Made by a program: the position numbers and the translations under genes
Notes under the pieces: model-generated
Told to the model about the DNA's origin: nothing
The model's database searches: none
What the model saw: only the letters and a program-made list of their open reading frames with translations
Assembly: GCF_000308495.1 (NCBI RefSeq)
Contig: NZ_BAFU01000017.1
Location: 1 to 64,000 of the forward strand
Reading direction: 5' to 3'
Length of the DNA: 64,000 bases
From: Nocardia brevicatena NBRC 12119
GTDB lineage: Bacteria; Actinomycetota; Actinomycetes; Mycobacteriales; Mycobacteriaceae
Shown: positions 52,035 to 63,129 of the stretch, in pieces
How positions within the stretch are numbered: the stretch's first letter is position 1
How the letters are laid out: every line of letters starts with the position of its first letter

Positions 52035-53527
52035 CCGGCGGGCGGCAGAGCCTCACTCCACAGGCGACATAGCGAATGCCCCACGGGGAGACGCACCGCC
52101 AACCAGCGCGATTACCGGAGCCGGATCGGCTCATACTGTCTAATCTCGAGGAGGATGCCGGATCGAACAGAAGGCACGGTATATGAACGAGAGACGGCGC
52201 CGAACACATTCGGGCGGGTCGCATCCGTGAAACTCGGTGGCTGCCGCCTGCACTATCCCCGATGGGGAACGAGTGCGCCGACCGCCGTCTTCGAATCAAG
52301 ACTGGGATTTTCCGGCTCGACCCGAGGGCTCCTGCAGTCCGTGATCCCTCATTCGGGTGCGCATCCAGGCGGAATCTCACTTGATCATCAGGAGGATACT
52401 GAGCGACGCGTGGAAGCGACTCGGCAACTATCTCTCGGGAACGATCACAGGAGCCGCTGATGCCGCAGCGGGCGCATCCCGGAAGACCAGCAGCATCCCA
52501 GCACGTCACGCGACCAACACACTCGAACACAAAGATCACGAACTCAGGAAAATAGTCGACGCGGCCGGGAACCTCCGAGCCTCCTGGTCGGGCCGGACAG
52601 GTTCCGTGGTTCGACCTCGAGCGGTTCGGTCAACTGGGGAGTGCCACGGCGGAGCTTGTGTGCGGTCACGGCATTCTGCGGACTATGTAGTTTACATAAT
52701 GTTGATTATCGGCATTTTTTTGGAAGGGTTCGCATGGGGCTCGGATCTGTGTTGCGCGGCTTCGTCCGGCGTGATTCCCGATAATGACCGCAGCCGAGCA
52801 CGGCCGGGCTTCGGACTCGCGCGTGCCGATGGCGTGGAATCTGGCATTCTGTTGCAGCCGCAGCGCACCGAGCCGGATTATGTCAATTACAGGCCCGCAT
52901 CCGGACTCGGCTGCGGATCGCACCTGGGTTATATTTGCCCCAATAGCGTCCCCGGGCCAACGAAGCGCAGGAGTGACCAGCGCCGTCGGGCAAGGTGCCC
53001 TCCGGTGGAGGGATCTCCAGGATCGACTGTCACCTTTGTCCGGCATCCTTTACCGCAAACCCTCTCCCCTTCTCCCCCACACCGAATGCCGGAATTTGTC
53101 ACAGTGACGATAATGTCAGGCTGGTCCTACGCTACCGTGGCCACGGTGTGGCGCCGTCTTATGCGATCACAATCTTGCCAGTCCCACCGCAACCTCGGGG
53201 CGCGCTGGTCGGTTGGCTCGCGCTGGTCGGTTGACTGTTGCCGAGCGTACGGCCCGGCTACGCGAACCCTGTGAGTGGGCGCCGGGACAACCCGACTCCT
53301 ACCGGCGCTCCCTCGAAGGTCGGCATCTGGTTCCAGGCACACCGGCCTACAAGCTTGCCTGTGAGCCGACCGGTTTGACGATCGGGAGAGCCGGCCATGG
53401 CGGCGTTTTCGTCTGCTCCGCGAACCCTGAACATGCGGCGCGATTCAGCTGCCGGTAGCTCCTCGATCCTGTCGTCAGGGTTGGCAACCGGGTGGCCGCC
53501 GCCGCAGCGGCCGGTCGATATCCCCGC
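52035..53527. other. Large gene-free stretch after the NRPS
   Basis: Nearly 1.5 kb without a recognisable gene on either strand. Frames such as plus 52357-53274 are compositionally random. A short stretch around 52680-52720 is AT-rich. A plus frame near 53230-53450 (REPCEWAPGQPDSYRR, LVPGTPAYKLACEPTGL) looks somewhat protein-like and may be a fragment of an unknown gene. Confidence 0.45.
53201..53236. repeat. Two tandem copies of an 18-bp unit
   Basis: CGCGCTGGTCGGTTGGCT is followed directly by the same unit with one change (ACT for GCT at the end). It is in the gene-free stretch and has no obvious role. Confidence 0.7.
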
Positions 53528-55072
53528 TCAGGTTGTCTGCGTGTCCCGCATCGTTCTGCGGATCTCGTTTTTGAGAATCTTGCCGATCTTGGAGCGGGGC
53601 AGTTCGGTCCAGATCTCGATGTCCTTGGGTGCCTTCACACTTCCGATCCGTTCTTTGACAAAGGCGATGATGTCCTCGCCCGCGACCTCTTGACCGGCGC
53701 GCAGTTCAACTGCTGCTGTGACGCGTTCGCCCCACTTGGGATCGGGGAGCCCGACGACCGCCGAGTCTTTGACGGCGGGATGTGCGAGCAGGGCTTGCTC
53801 CACCTCCGCCGAGTACACGTTGAATCCACCGGTGATGATCATGTCCTTCGCACGGTCGACCACGAACAGCAATCCCTCGTCGTTCAGGTAGCCGATGTCG
53901 CCCGTGTGGTGCCAACCGAAGGCACCGACCTCGGCCGTCGCCTCGGGGTTGTCGTGGTAGCCGTCCATTACCAGTGGTCCGCGGACGACGATCTCGCCGC
54001 GCTCTCCTCGAGGAAGCAGCGCGCCTTTCTCGTCCATGATGGCGACCGTGGTCAGCGGTGTGGGCCGTCCCGCCGACGCGAGACGCTCGGTCGCCACCGA
54101 CCCGTCCGGGCGGAAGTGGTCGGCCGGTGCCAGCGTGGCGATCATATTCGGGGCCTCGGTCTGTCCGAACAGTTGGCCGAGAACGGGTCCGATCCGATGA
54201 AGTGCCTCCTCCAGTCGGGTCGGCGACATCGGGGCCGCCCCGTACCAAAGACATCGCAGTGAACCGAGGTCACGGTCGTCGAGGTCCGGGTGATCGAGGA
54301 TGCCGTAGATCACCGTCGGTGGGAGGAACGCGTGCGTGATGCGGTGCCGCTCGATCAACGCGAGGAATTCGCCGATATCGGGAGCCGGCATGATCACGAC
54401 CTCGCCGCCGAGGCTGAGGATCGGAAAGGTCAGCACACCCGCCGAATGGGTCAGCGGCGCGAGCGCGAGATATCTCGGCCGTTTGCCGAACGGATAGCTC
54501 ATCAGCGCGAGCGCCGTCGAGGTCATTATGTTGTCCTCGGTGAGCCGCACACCCTTCGGTCGCCCGGTGGTGCCACCGGTGCCGGCCAACATGCACAAGC
54601 CGCCTTCCGGCCGACGCGTCTCGTCGGGTTCCGCGGGATGCTCGGCGACCCAGTCGTCGAAGCGCACCGCCCACTCGATGTCACCGTCGAGGCAGACGAG
54701 CCATTCGAGGCGTGGCAGGTCACCGCGAATCCGGTCGACCAGCCCGGTGAACTTCTCTTGGAAGAACAGCAGCCGACATCCGTAGAGGTCGAACAGCTGT
54801 CGGTTCTCGTCGGCCTCGTTGCGAGGGTTGACCGGGCACCACACCGCACCCGCCCGCGAGATGCCGAACACGCAGGTGAGTGCGAGGGGGTCGTTGGCCG
54901 CCAGAATCGCTACTCGATCACCCGCCTCGATGCCGGTGTGTTGTAGCGCGCCGCCGATCCGGATGGATTGATGCCGGACTTCGCCGTAGGTGGTGGTCAC
55001 GCCGCCGGTTGTGAGGCAGGGTGCATCACAACCGAGCGACGCGCCTTTGTCGAGATAATCTGTGAGGCGCAT
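53528..55072 (-). CDS. Acyl-CoA synthetase (AMP-binding, FadD-like)
   Basis: A 514-residue adenylate-forming enzyme. Motifs: TGGTTGRPKGVRLTEDN (P-loop A3), FGQTEAPN (A5), WHHTGDIGYLNDEGLLFVVD (A7), GGFNVYSAEVEQAL (A8), and the catalytic Lys in PRSKIGKILKNEIRR (A10). It activates a carboxylic acid as CoA thioester through an acyl-AMP. It follows the saccharopine-dehydrogenase-like gene by 8 bp in a three-gene operon under the TetR at 57287, which suggests catabolism of a lipid, terpenoid or steroid. Supplying an acyl cap for the NRPS 1.5 kb away is possible but not supported by layout. Confidence 0.92.
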   Translation of the reverse strand: MRLTDYLDKGASLGCDAPCLTTGGVTTTYGEVRHQSIRIGGALQHTGIEAGDRVAILAANDPLALTCVFGISRAGAVWCPVNPRNEADENRQLFDLYGCRLLFFQEKFTGLVDRIRGDLPRLEWLVCLDGDIEWAVRFDDWVAEHPAEPDETRRPEGGLCMLAGTGGTTGRPKGVRLTEDNIMTSTALALMSYPFGKRPRYLALAPLTHSAGVLTFPILSLGGEVVIMPAPDIGEFLALIERHRITHAFLPPTVIYGILDHPDLDDRDLGSLRCLWYGAAPMSPTRLEEALHRIGPVLGQLFGQTEAPNMIATLAPADHFRPDGSVATERLASAGRPTPLTTVAIMDEKGALLPRGERGEIVVRGPLVMDGYHDNPEATAEVGAFGWHHTGDIGYLNDEGLLFVVDRAKDMIITGGFNVYSAEVEQALLAHPAVKDSAVVGLPDPKWGERVTAAVELRAGQEVAGEDIIAFVKERIGSVKAPKDIEIWTELPRSKIGKILKNEIRRTMRDTQTT

Positions 55073-55080
55073 CGTCGAAC

Positions 55081-56208
55081 TCAGCGGTGGACCGTGACGA
55101 TCGGGTCCAGCACGAGGCCGAACGCTCGCAGCGTCCCGAGCAGTTCGCGGTGTCCGAATGCCTGGCAGCTGGAAGCGAAGCCGACGCGTCGCGGTGGGCT
55201 CTGCAGCAGCTCGGCGGCGGCGTGCGCGTTGAGCAGGGCGGTCTGCTTGTAGTTGCAGTTACCGTGAATCACACAGTGCGCGCGCCCGAGCGGACCGGAG
55301 GCGTACACCGAGTCCAGGGAGGTGTTGATCCGGGGGTTTTCCCGCGGGGGCATCTCGCTGCGGATTGCCGCCGACTGCTCGTCGATGATCCGGTACTTCT
55401 CTTCCTCCGACTTGCCCTCCATCTGCTCGAGCGCTGCGGCCACCAGCACCGGCACGCCCTGCATCAGCGGACGGTTGAACACGCCACCCAGCGCGCGGGC
55501 GTTGGCGACGCGCGGATCGTTTTTGAACCACACCGGGTGTGAGGTGCCGCCCCACGGCAGCGCCAGGCCGAGATCGTGCTGACCCGGCACGCTGACCGTG
55601 TAGAGCCCATTCTCGGGAGGCCATTCGACGTACTCGTTCTGTTCGAGGTAGTACGCCTTGGCGAAGGCCGCGTTGGTGAGGATGGTGTTGGTCGACGCGA
55701 CGGTGGGATGGCCCTTCCAGAACACCTGGATGTCGAGGGTGTCGAGTCCGGGGTTCTCCAGGCAGATGTTCGCGGCGATCTCACCGATCGAGTACATCTG
55801 CGCGAGCCCGGGCGTGAGAAGCAATCCGCGTGAGGCGAAGTCGGCGCCGTACCGGGCCTCCACGTCGATCATCCAGTTCTGTTCACCGTTGGTGTCGGTG
55901 TAGTGTGCCCCGATTTCCAGGCAGGCCTGCACGACCTCGTGACCGTAGCGGGCGAAGGGGCCGACGGTGTTGAGTACGACGTCCGCGCCTCGGAACGCCT
56001 CGGTCAGCGCGGCGGTGGTGTGCTCGACCTCGACGATTTCGTGGTCGATGGTATCGATGCCGGGGACGGCGTCGACCGCATTTTTTACTCGCCCGTGGTT
56101 ACGGCCGGCGGCCAGGAAGGGAATGTTGTACTCGCGTAGGTACTCGCAGATGAGACGGCCGGTGTATCCGGAGGCTCCGTAAACGACGACGCGCTTGTCG
56201 GTGGGCAT
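55081..56208 (-). CDS. Saccharopine-dehydrogenase-like NAD(P)-binding protein
   Basis: A 375-residue protein. The N-terminal Rossmann fold reads VVVYGASGYTGRLICEYLRE (GxxGxxG), followed by LAAGRNHGRV and FRGADVVLNTVGPFARYGHE and CLEIGAHYTDTNGE, as in saccharopine-dehydrogenase and trans-acting enoyl reductase families. The C-terminal part (GGTSHPVWFKNDPRVANARA) is specific to a subgroup. It should reduce or oxidise a carbonyl or double bond with NAD(P)H. It is the middle gene of the TetR-controlled operon. Substrate unknown. Confidence 0.85.
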   Translation of the reverse strand: MPTDKRVVVYGASGYTGRLICEYLREYNIPFLAAGRNHGRVKNAVDAVPGIDTIDHEIVEVEHTTAALTEAFRGADVVLNTVGPFARYGHEVVQACLEIGAHYTDTNGEQNWMIDVEARYGADFASRGLLLTPGLAQMYSIGEIAANICLENPGLDTLDIQVFWKGHPTVASTNTILTNAAFAKAYYLEQNEYVEWPPENGLYTVSVPGQHDLGLALPWGGTSHPVWFKNDPRVANARALGGVFNRPLMQGVPVLVAAALEQMEGKSEEEKYRIIDEQSAAIRSEMPPRENPRINTSLDSVYASGPLGRAHCVIHGNCNYKQTALLNAHAAAELLQSPPRRVGFASSCQAFGHRELLGTLRAFGLVLDPIVTVHR

Positions 56209-56271
56209 GACTGAACTCCTCGAATGTTGGGGCGTCGGTGGCAGGTTGCGATGGCCGGGGATGGTCGGGGG

Positions 56272-57081
56272 CTACATGCCCATGCCGCCGTCGACGGCGA
56301 GGCCGGCTCCGGTGATGAATTTCGCCGCGTCGGAGGCGAGGAAGACGACGGCATCGGCCATGTCGTCGATCTGGCCGAGGCGGCCGAGCGGGGTCAACTC
56401 GGCGACCGCCTGCGCGGCGGCCTCGGGGGACGGGAACAGGCCGAGTTCGGCGCAGTCGACGGCGAGCTTGTTGCCCATGGCGGTCGGGGTCAGTGCGGGA
56501 TAGATGGAGTTGACCCGCACGCCGTAGCCGAGTTTGCCGGATTCGGCCGCGGCGACCCGGGTGAGGCGGTCGATGCCGGACTTGGTCGCCGAGTAGACGC
56601 TGATGCCTGGGAACGCGATCGTCGCGGCGACCGACGCGATGTTGACCACTGCTCCGCCGTTTCCGGCCGCGCCGCCAGGACGCATGGCGCGAAAGGCGTG
56701 CTTGATGCCGAGGGCCGTACCGAGCACATTGACCTCCAACATCCTCGACGCTGCGGCGGGGTCGAGATCGATCAGCAGATTCGTGACCTCGATGCCGGCG
56801 TTGTTGACGATGATGTCCAGTCCGCCCAATGCCTGCACCGTTGTGGCGACCGCCGACTCCCAGGCGGCGTCGTCGGTGACGTCGAAGGTGATGAACTCGG
56901 CTCTGGCCCCTGTCTTCCGGAGGGCTTCGACGGTCTGCTGTCCGCCGTCGGAGTTGACATCACCGATCGCCACCGAGGCGCCTGCCGCCGCGAGCGCTTC
57001 TGCCATACCCGCCCCCAGCCCCTGTGCACCGCCGGTCACCAGGGCGGTGCGTCCGGACAGGTCGTAGCTCGTCATATCCAT
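56272..57081 (-). CDS. Short-chain dehydrogenase/reductase
   Basis: A 269-residue classical SDR. TGGAQGLGAGMAEALAAAG is the cofactor loop, DVNSDGG suggests NAD preference, NNAG and the catalytic Ser (NIASVAA) and YSATK follow; DGGMGM is the usual C-terminus. It resembles 3-alpha/20-beta-hydroxysteroid-type enzymes but the substrate cannot be fixed. ATG 57081 or 57075. First gene of the operon; promoter and operators are at 57163-57215. Confidence 0.92.
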   Translation of the reverse strand: MDMTSYDLSGRTALVTGGAQGLGAGMAEALAAAGASVAIGDVNSDGGQQTVEALRKTGARAEFITFDVTDDAAWESAVATTVQALGGLDIIVNNAGIEVTNLLIDLDPAAASRMLEVNVLGTALGIKHAFRAMRPGGAAGNGGAVVNIASVAATIAFPGISVYSATKSGIDRLTRVAAAESGKLGYGVRVNSIYPALTPTAMGNKLAVDCAELGLFPSPEAAAQAVAELTPLGRLGQIDDMADAVVFLASDAAKFITGAGLAVDGGMGM

Positions 57082-57098
57082 ACCTCTTCGTTGAGATC

Positions 57099-57119
57099 CG
57101 CAAGTGTCGAGAACTTGCG
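57099..57119. promoter_or_regulatory. Inverted repeat in the leader of the SDR operon
   Basis: CGCAAGT and ACTTGCG flank GTCGAGA. It lies in the transcribed leader just upstream of the start at 57081. It resembles a third, diverged half-site pair for the TetR, or a small RNA hairpin. Confidence 0.4.
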
Positions 57120-57162
57120 AGTGTGATGTGGGACACGGCGGGCGAGTGCTGTGTCGGAGGCC

Positions 57163-57215
57163 ACACTAGATGGAAAACTTGACACTCGTCAAGATTTTTC
57201 TTGACACTCGTCAAG
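57163..57215 (-). promoter_or_regulatory. SDR operon promoter with twin operators
   Basis: CTTGACACTCGTCAAG occurs exactly at 57178-57193 and 57200-57215, 22 bp apart centre to centre; each is a palindrome (CTTGAC-4-GTCAAG). On the minus strand the first contains TTGACG (57192-57187), 18 bases from TAGTGT (57168-57163), a good -35/-10 pair for the SDR operon. The TetR at 57287 would bind both, shutting its own and the operon's promoter. Confidence 0.75.
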
Positions 57216-57286
57216 GGTGCCCGATGCGGGGGCCGCTACACTTACCGAACAGACATGACGTGACCCAGCCGACAGGATTCGACAAC

Positions 57287-57955
57287 GTGACACAGGTCGC
57301 CGACTCCAAAGCCCGCGTGGAAGAACGCGCTCGTGACAAGTTCGAGGCGCGGCGTACCGAGCTGGCGCTGGCGACCCTGCACACGCTGGCGGAGCTCGGC
57401 TACGCGCGCACCAGCCTGCGCGAGATCGCACAGAACTCCGAGTACTCGCATGGCGTGCTGCACTATTACTTCTCCGACAAGCTCGACCTGATAACCCACG
57501 CCGTGCGCCAGTACGAGGCCATCTGTGTCACCCGATACGACGAGGTCGTCGCCTCGGCCGAGAGCGCCGAGGATTTGCGCACCGAGTTCGCCGCCACCTT
57601 TTTCGGCACCATGCAGACCGACGCCGCCATCCACCGACTCTGGTACGACCTGCGCAACCAGAGCCTCTTCGACGACTCCTTTCGCGACGACGTCCTCGAC
57701 ATCGAAGCCCGTCGTGAGGAGATGATTTGGCGGGTGATCTCGCGCTATTGCGAACTCGCCGGCACCGAACCGATTCTGTCGCCTGCCACCGCCTACGTCA
57801 CCATCGACGGAATCTTCCAGCGCGCGCTGCTGCACCACATCGCCGGCCGAGTAACGGAGACCGATCAGGCACGCAACCAGCTGAACGCGGTGTTCGCGCT
57901 GCTGACCACCCCTTCCAGCTCTGCGACCTGCCCTACCAAGCGCAATACCGAGTAG
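57287..57955 (+). CDS. TetR-family regulator of the SDR operon
   Basis: A 222-residue TetR protein. HTH: RRTELALATLHTLAELGYAR, TSLREIAQNSEYSHGVLHYY, FSDKLDLITHAVRQYE. C-terminal ligand domain (FAATFFGTMQTDAAIHRLWY, DLRNQSLFDDSF). GTG 57287 (with AGGA 12 bases upstream) is taken; GTG 57260 is possible. It is divergent from the SDR operon with twin operators between. Ligand probably a CoA thioester or lipid, by analogy with KstR-like TetR proteins. Confidence 0.88.
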   Translation: MTQVADSKARVEERARDKFEARRTELALATLHTLAELGYARTSLREIAQNSEYSHGVLHYYFSDKLDLITHAVRQYEAICVTRYDEVVASAESAEDLRTEFAATFFGTMQTDAAIHRLWYDLRNQSLFDDSFRDDVLDIEARREEMIWRVISRYCELAGTEPILSPATAYVTIDGIFQRALLHHIAGRVTETDQARNQLNAVFALLTTPSSSATCPTKRNTE

Positions 57956-57971
57956 GCGCATCAGCTCCCAG

Positions 57972-58113
57972 GATCCGCGCGACTTGCTCCCAGCTCAACG
58001 CCTTACTGGTGTCCGGCGGCGCGGGCCGTACCCGAAGACGCACCAGCGGGTCACCAGTCGACCAGTTCTGCTCCCGCCAGTGGGGGTCTCCTGGTAATAA
58101 CCGTCGAAAATCC
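57972..58113 (-). pseudogene. Tyrosine recombinase fragment (N-terminal/middle part)
   Basis: The frame reads WREQNWSTGDPLVRLRVRPA then SKALSWEQVARILGADA, matching in order WAAQGWLVGDPLQRLRPR and SRAMTRAQVSAILGLDV of the recombinase at 4908-5837. It stops soon after. It is a decayed copy of a related recombinase. Confidence 0.65.
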
Positions 58114-58204
58114 AACGGATATGCCGTAACTGCTGGTCCGGGTCTGATGTCCGCTAGGTTCGGCTGCGCCGCAGGGCGGTTGGTGATTGGCTTGGCGGCC
58201 GGAG

Positions 58205-58265
58205 GAGTTGTTCCGCTTCGAATTGCTGCTGCTCGACATTCCGGACCTGGACATGGCGAACCGAT
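58205..58265 (+). pseudogene. Tyrosine recombinase fragment (middle part), opposite strand
   Basis: EELFRFELLLLDIPDLDMAN here resembles AEELLELDVPDLDTANR of the recombinase at 4908. It is on the plus strand while its preceding segment (57972-58113) is on the minus strand, so the element was inverted or rearranged. Confidence 0.5.
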
Positions 58266-58320
58266 CCGGATTCCCGCTTTCAGGTTTCGCGCCGTAGGAC
58301 GAGGGGCACCCGGGGTGCTG

Positions 58321-58680
58321 TTATGTTGTGCGCCGCCTTCGACTCGTGTTCAGGTATTCCGGCGTGAAGATGGCCGGAGCGGCGGCGCCGGTGCCGGGAT
58401 CCGCGTCGGCGGGCGGGTCGCTGCGGGCGAATGCGTGTTTCAGCGGTCCGGCTTTCGACGCGTCGATATCGGTGTGTACCCGGCTCGTGTCCCGGAGTTC
58501 TTCCGCTCCTATGCCGCCCCGGTAGGTGTCGTTGAGGTACCCAACCGTGCGTGACGCATGGGAGCGCAGTTCATCGGTTAGGTCCAAGAGGGTTCGTATC
58601 AGCTTTGTTCCCGGCAACCGACCCCTCCGCGCTTCCGTTGTCTCGTGCGCGACAGTGATGTCGTTGCCATCTCGCTGCAC
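58321..58680 (-). CDS. Possible hypothetical protein, 119 residues
   Basis: A frame from GTG 58680 with LIRTLLDLTDELRSHASRTV and GYLNDTYRGGIGAEELRD followed by a Pro/Ala-rich tail. It has a sensible helical look, but no ribosome site and no family I recognise. It sits between recombinase fragments and a gene-free stretch, so it may be a piece of a mobile element. Confidence 0.35.
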   Translation of the reverse strand: MQRDGNDITVAHETTEARRGRLPGTKLIRTLLDLTDELRSHASRTVGYLNDTYRGGIGAEELRDTSRVHTDIDASKAGPLKHAFARSDPPADADPGTGAAAPAIFTPEYLNTSRRRRTT

Positions 58681-59086
58681 CGATCATTTGCCCGTTCCTC
58701 CAGGGTGCCTTGGACATTTTGCTTTCGTTGATGTGGCGATCGATGGTGAGTTGAACTGGCGCTCGGCCAAGGCGACGAAGGTATCGAACAGCCGGCGAAT
58801 CGTTCCGGTTCTTGGACAACAGGGACATCTCGAACGCACTCTCCCGGGTTGGGAGGTGTTGTACGTGGAGCCCGATACTCGCGCTGCTGTCGCGTGCTCG
58901 GTGTGCTCGAGAGTTGTTCGTGCGGAAGAGTTTCCGGTGATCCGCTCACTTCTGCAAAAAGTCGCGCTGAGCAGTTGCCGCAGACAATGGACTATTGGTT
59001 TCCCACCGGACTCGTCACGGCAGTCCAGAGCAGGTGACGGCGCCGGAGTCGGGCGTTCTGTCCGAGTGTTGCGGCGTGGAGCGGGG
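58681..59086. other. Gap without a clear gene
   Basis: Minus-strand pieces (RLFDTFVALAERQFNSPSIA near 58780) look protein-like for 20 or so residues but end in other-frame continuation. Probably more decayed sequence. No signal recognised. Confidence 0.35.
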
Positions 59087-61483
<2,397 letters not shown>

Positions 61484-61723
61484 CGTGTCTTCCTCTGGTG
61501 CGCGGGGCAGCCGGCGCGGTCCTGGGTCGGGGTTGGTGGGCTCGATCCGATCGACGTCGAGCCGAGGTTGGTCTCGGTATGAGCACGCACGGTGGTGTTT
61601 TGTCCGCGCCTTCGCTCGTGGGCAGGTCGCGGGTGCGGCCCGGGTACCGGGCCGCCGTGGGTGTCGCGCTCGGATTCCTTCGCGGGGCCGTCCGTACCGG
61701 GTGTGGCCGCGTGTGCCGGTTGC

Positions 61724-62134
61724 TCAGCGCAGTTCTTGGATGCGGATCAGGTTGCCCGCAGGGTCGCGGAAGGCGCAGTCGCGGATGCCGTACGGTTGCT
61801 CGACCGGTTCCTGGACGACTTCGACGTCGCCGGCCTGTAGCCGTTCGAAGGTGCTGTCGAGGTCTTTGGTGGCCAGGTTGATGGCGGCGTAGGTGCCTTT
61901 GGCCATCATTTCGGTGATGGTGCGGCGTTCTTCGTCGGTGATACCGGGGTCGGCGCCGGGCGGGTACAGGACGATGGAGGTGCCGGGCTGGCCGAGGGGG
62001 CCGACCGTGATCCAGCGCATCCCGTTGTATCCGACGTCGTTGCGGATCTCGAAGCCGAGGGTATCGCGATAGAAGGCCAGGGCGGCCTCCGGGTCGTCAT
62101 GTGGGAGGTAGGTCTGGTGAATGGTGATGTCCAT
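61724..62134 (-). CDS. VOC-family (glyoxalase/bleomycin-resistance fold) protein
   Basis: A 136-residue VOC protein: TIHQTYLPHDDPEAALAFYR at the N-terminus, then DTLGFEIRNDVGYNGMRW, DLDSTFERLQAGDVEVVQEP and YGIRDCAFRDPAGNLIRI at the end. The last motif carries the metal-ligand Glu/Asp region of the fold. It may bind or modify a small molecule or drug. ATG 62134 or 62143; the AraC stop is 10 bp away, so the two are one operon. Confidence 0.88.
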   Translation of the reverse strand: MDITIHQTYLPHDDPEAALAFYRDTLGFEIRNDVGYNGMRWITVGPLGQPGTSIVLYPPGADPGITDEERRTITEMMAKGTYAAINLATKDLDSTFERLQAGDVEVVQEPVEQPYGIRDCAFRDPAGNLIRIQELR

Positions 62135-62144
62135 GGCTGTCACG

Positions 62145-62588
62145 CTAAAGGTGTCCTCCGGTCGGTGCTTCTCGATTCCTGATCGGTCTGGTTACCTGTT
62201 TCGCCACGCATGGCGGCATCCCCACCGTGGCGTTCATCGCTTGGCGTCGGTAGACGCTGGGCGGTACGCCGACCAGTTCGGTGAAGCGGGTGCTGAAGGT
62301 GCCCAGTGACGAGCAGCCGACCGTGAAGCAGACCTCGGTGACACTGAGGTCGCCGCGGCGCAGTAGCGTCATCGCGCGCTCGATACGCCGTGTCATCAGG
62401 TAGGAGTATGGCGATTCGCCGTAGGCGCGACGGAATTCGCGGCTTAGGTGTCCGGCCGACATGTGCGCGTCGCGGGCGAGTGCTTCGACGTCCAGCGGCT
62501 GTGCGTATTCCCGGTCGATCCGGTCGCGGACGCGGCGCAGTCGCGCGAGGTCGCGCAGGTGCTGTGCCGTGGCGGGTTTGCTGGTCAC
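62145..62588 (-). CDS. AraC-family transcriptional regulator (DNA-binding domain only)
   Basis: A 147-residue protein that is almost entirely the double HTH: LARDAHMSAGHLSREFRRAY and SVTEVCFTVGCSSLGTFSTR followed by FTELVGVPPSVYRR. There is no effector domain, as in MarA/SoxS-like small AraC proteins. GTG 62588 is the start. Tandem with a VOC gene is a common pairing in actinobacteria, where the regulator controls the VOC gene. Confidence 0.9.
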   Translation of the reverse strand: MTSKPATAQHLRDLARLRRVRDRIDREYAQPLDVEALARDAHMSAGHLSREFRRAYGESPYSYLMTRRIERAMTLLRRGDLSVTEVCFTVGCSSLGTFSTRFTELVGVPPSVYRRQAMNATVGMPPCVAKQVTRPIRNREAPTGGHL

Positions 62589-62749
62589 ATGCCAGATCGT
62601 GCCATGTCGTGCCGGAGTTGCCCAGCGCTGAGGGCCTCGGCTTCACGCCGCGTCCGTTCCGCTCCGGGCCGATGCCCGTTCGAGCGCTCGGGTCGAGGGT
62701 CGTTCGGCACTCCCCCGCGGCGCGCCTTGCTCATACCTTATTCGTCACC

Positions 62750-62955
62750 GTGACCGTTCATTACCTGCGCGGGAGTATCGAGGCGGTGGACCTGGACCCG
62801 GTGGCGTTGCCCGCGTCCGCCGCGTCGACGATGAATTTCCCCTCGGCGACCGGGAGCGAGGTGAAGGCCTGGCGCGATATATGGGTACGGCCCGCGGCGG
62901 AGGTGATCGATCGTCTCGTCGCGGAGCATCGGAGTGCGCGGGAGCGGCCGGCGGC
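62750..62955 (+). pseudogene. Nitronate monooxygenase, C-terminal remnant
   Basis: The frame reads SIEAVDLDPVALPASAASTM then NFPSATGSEVKAWRDIWVRP and AAEVIDRLVAEHRSARERPA. STMxF followed by KAWRDIW and a helix with RLVAEHRxAR is the C-terminal end of actinobacterial nitronate monooxygenases, but the GCGQGIG segment that follows DIW in them is missing and there is no N-terminal part. The rest of 62589-63129 shows nothing. Confidence 0.55.
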
Positions 62956-63129
62956 GCTGCCGTGGGATAGTCGTTGTGCGGAGGGTGCGCCGGTCGGGCA
63001 ACGGTTGTGGCGTAGGTGTGTGGTCGCTTCCGGGGCGGGGACAGTATTCGAATCAGGCGTGGTTCAACTATTTTCCCGTATGGCGGATATTGCTTGACTG
63101 CGAACATGTCCCCCGAGGGAGGTCGCGAT

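Noticed and set aside
52357-53274. A 305-codon frame after the NRPS
   Set aside because: Composition is random, with no ribosome site or recognisable motif.
53528-55072. Acyl-CoA synthetase as the NRPS starter enzyme
   Set aside because: It sits in a separate TetR-controlled operon on the other strand, and no dedicated acyl carrier or transferase links it to the NRPS.
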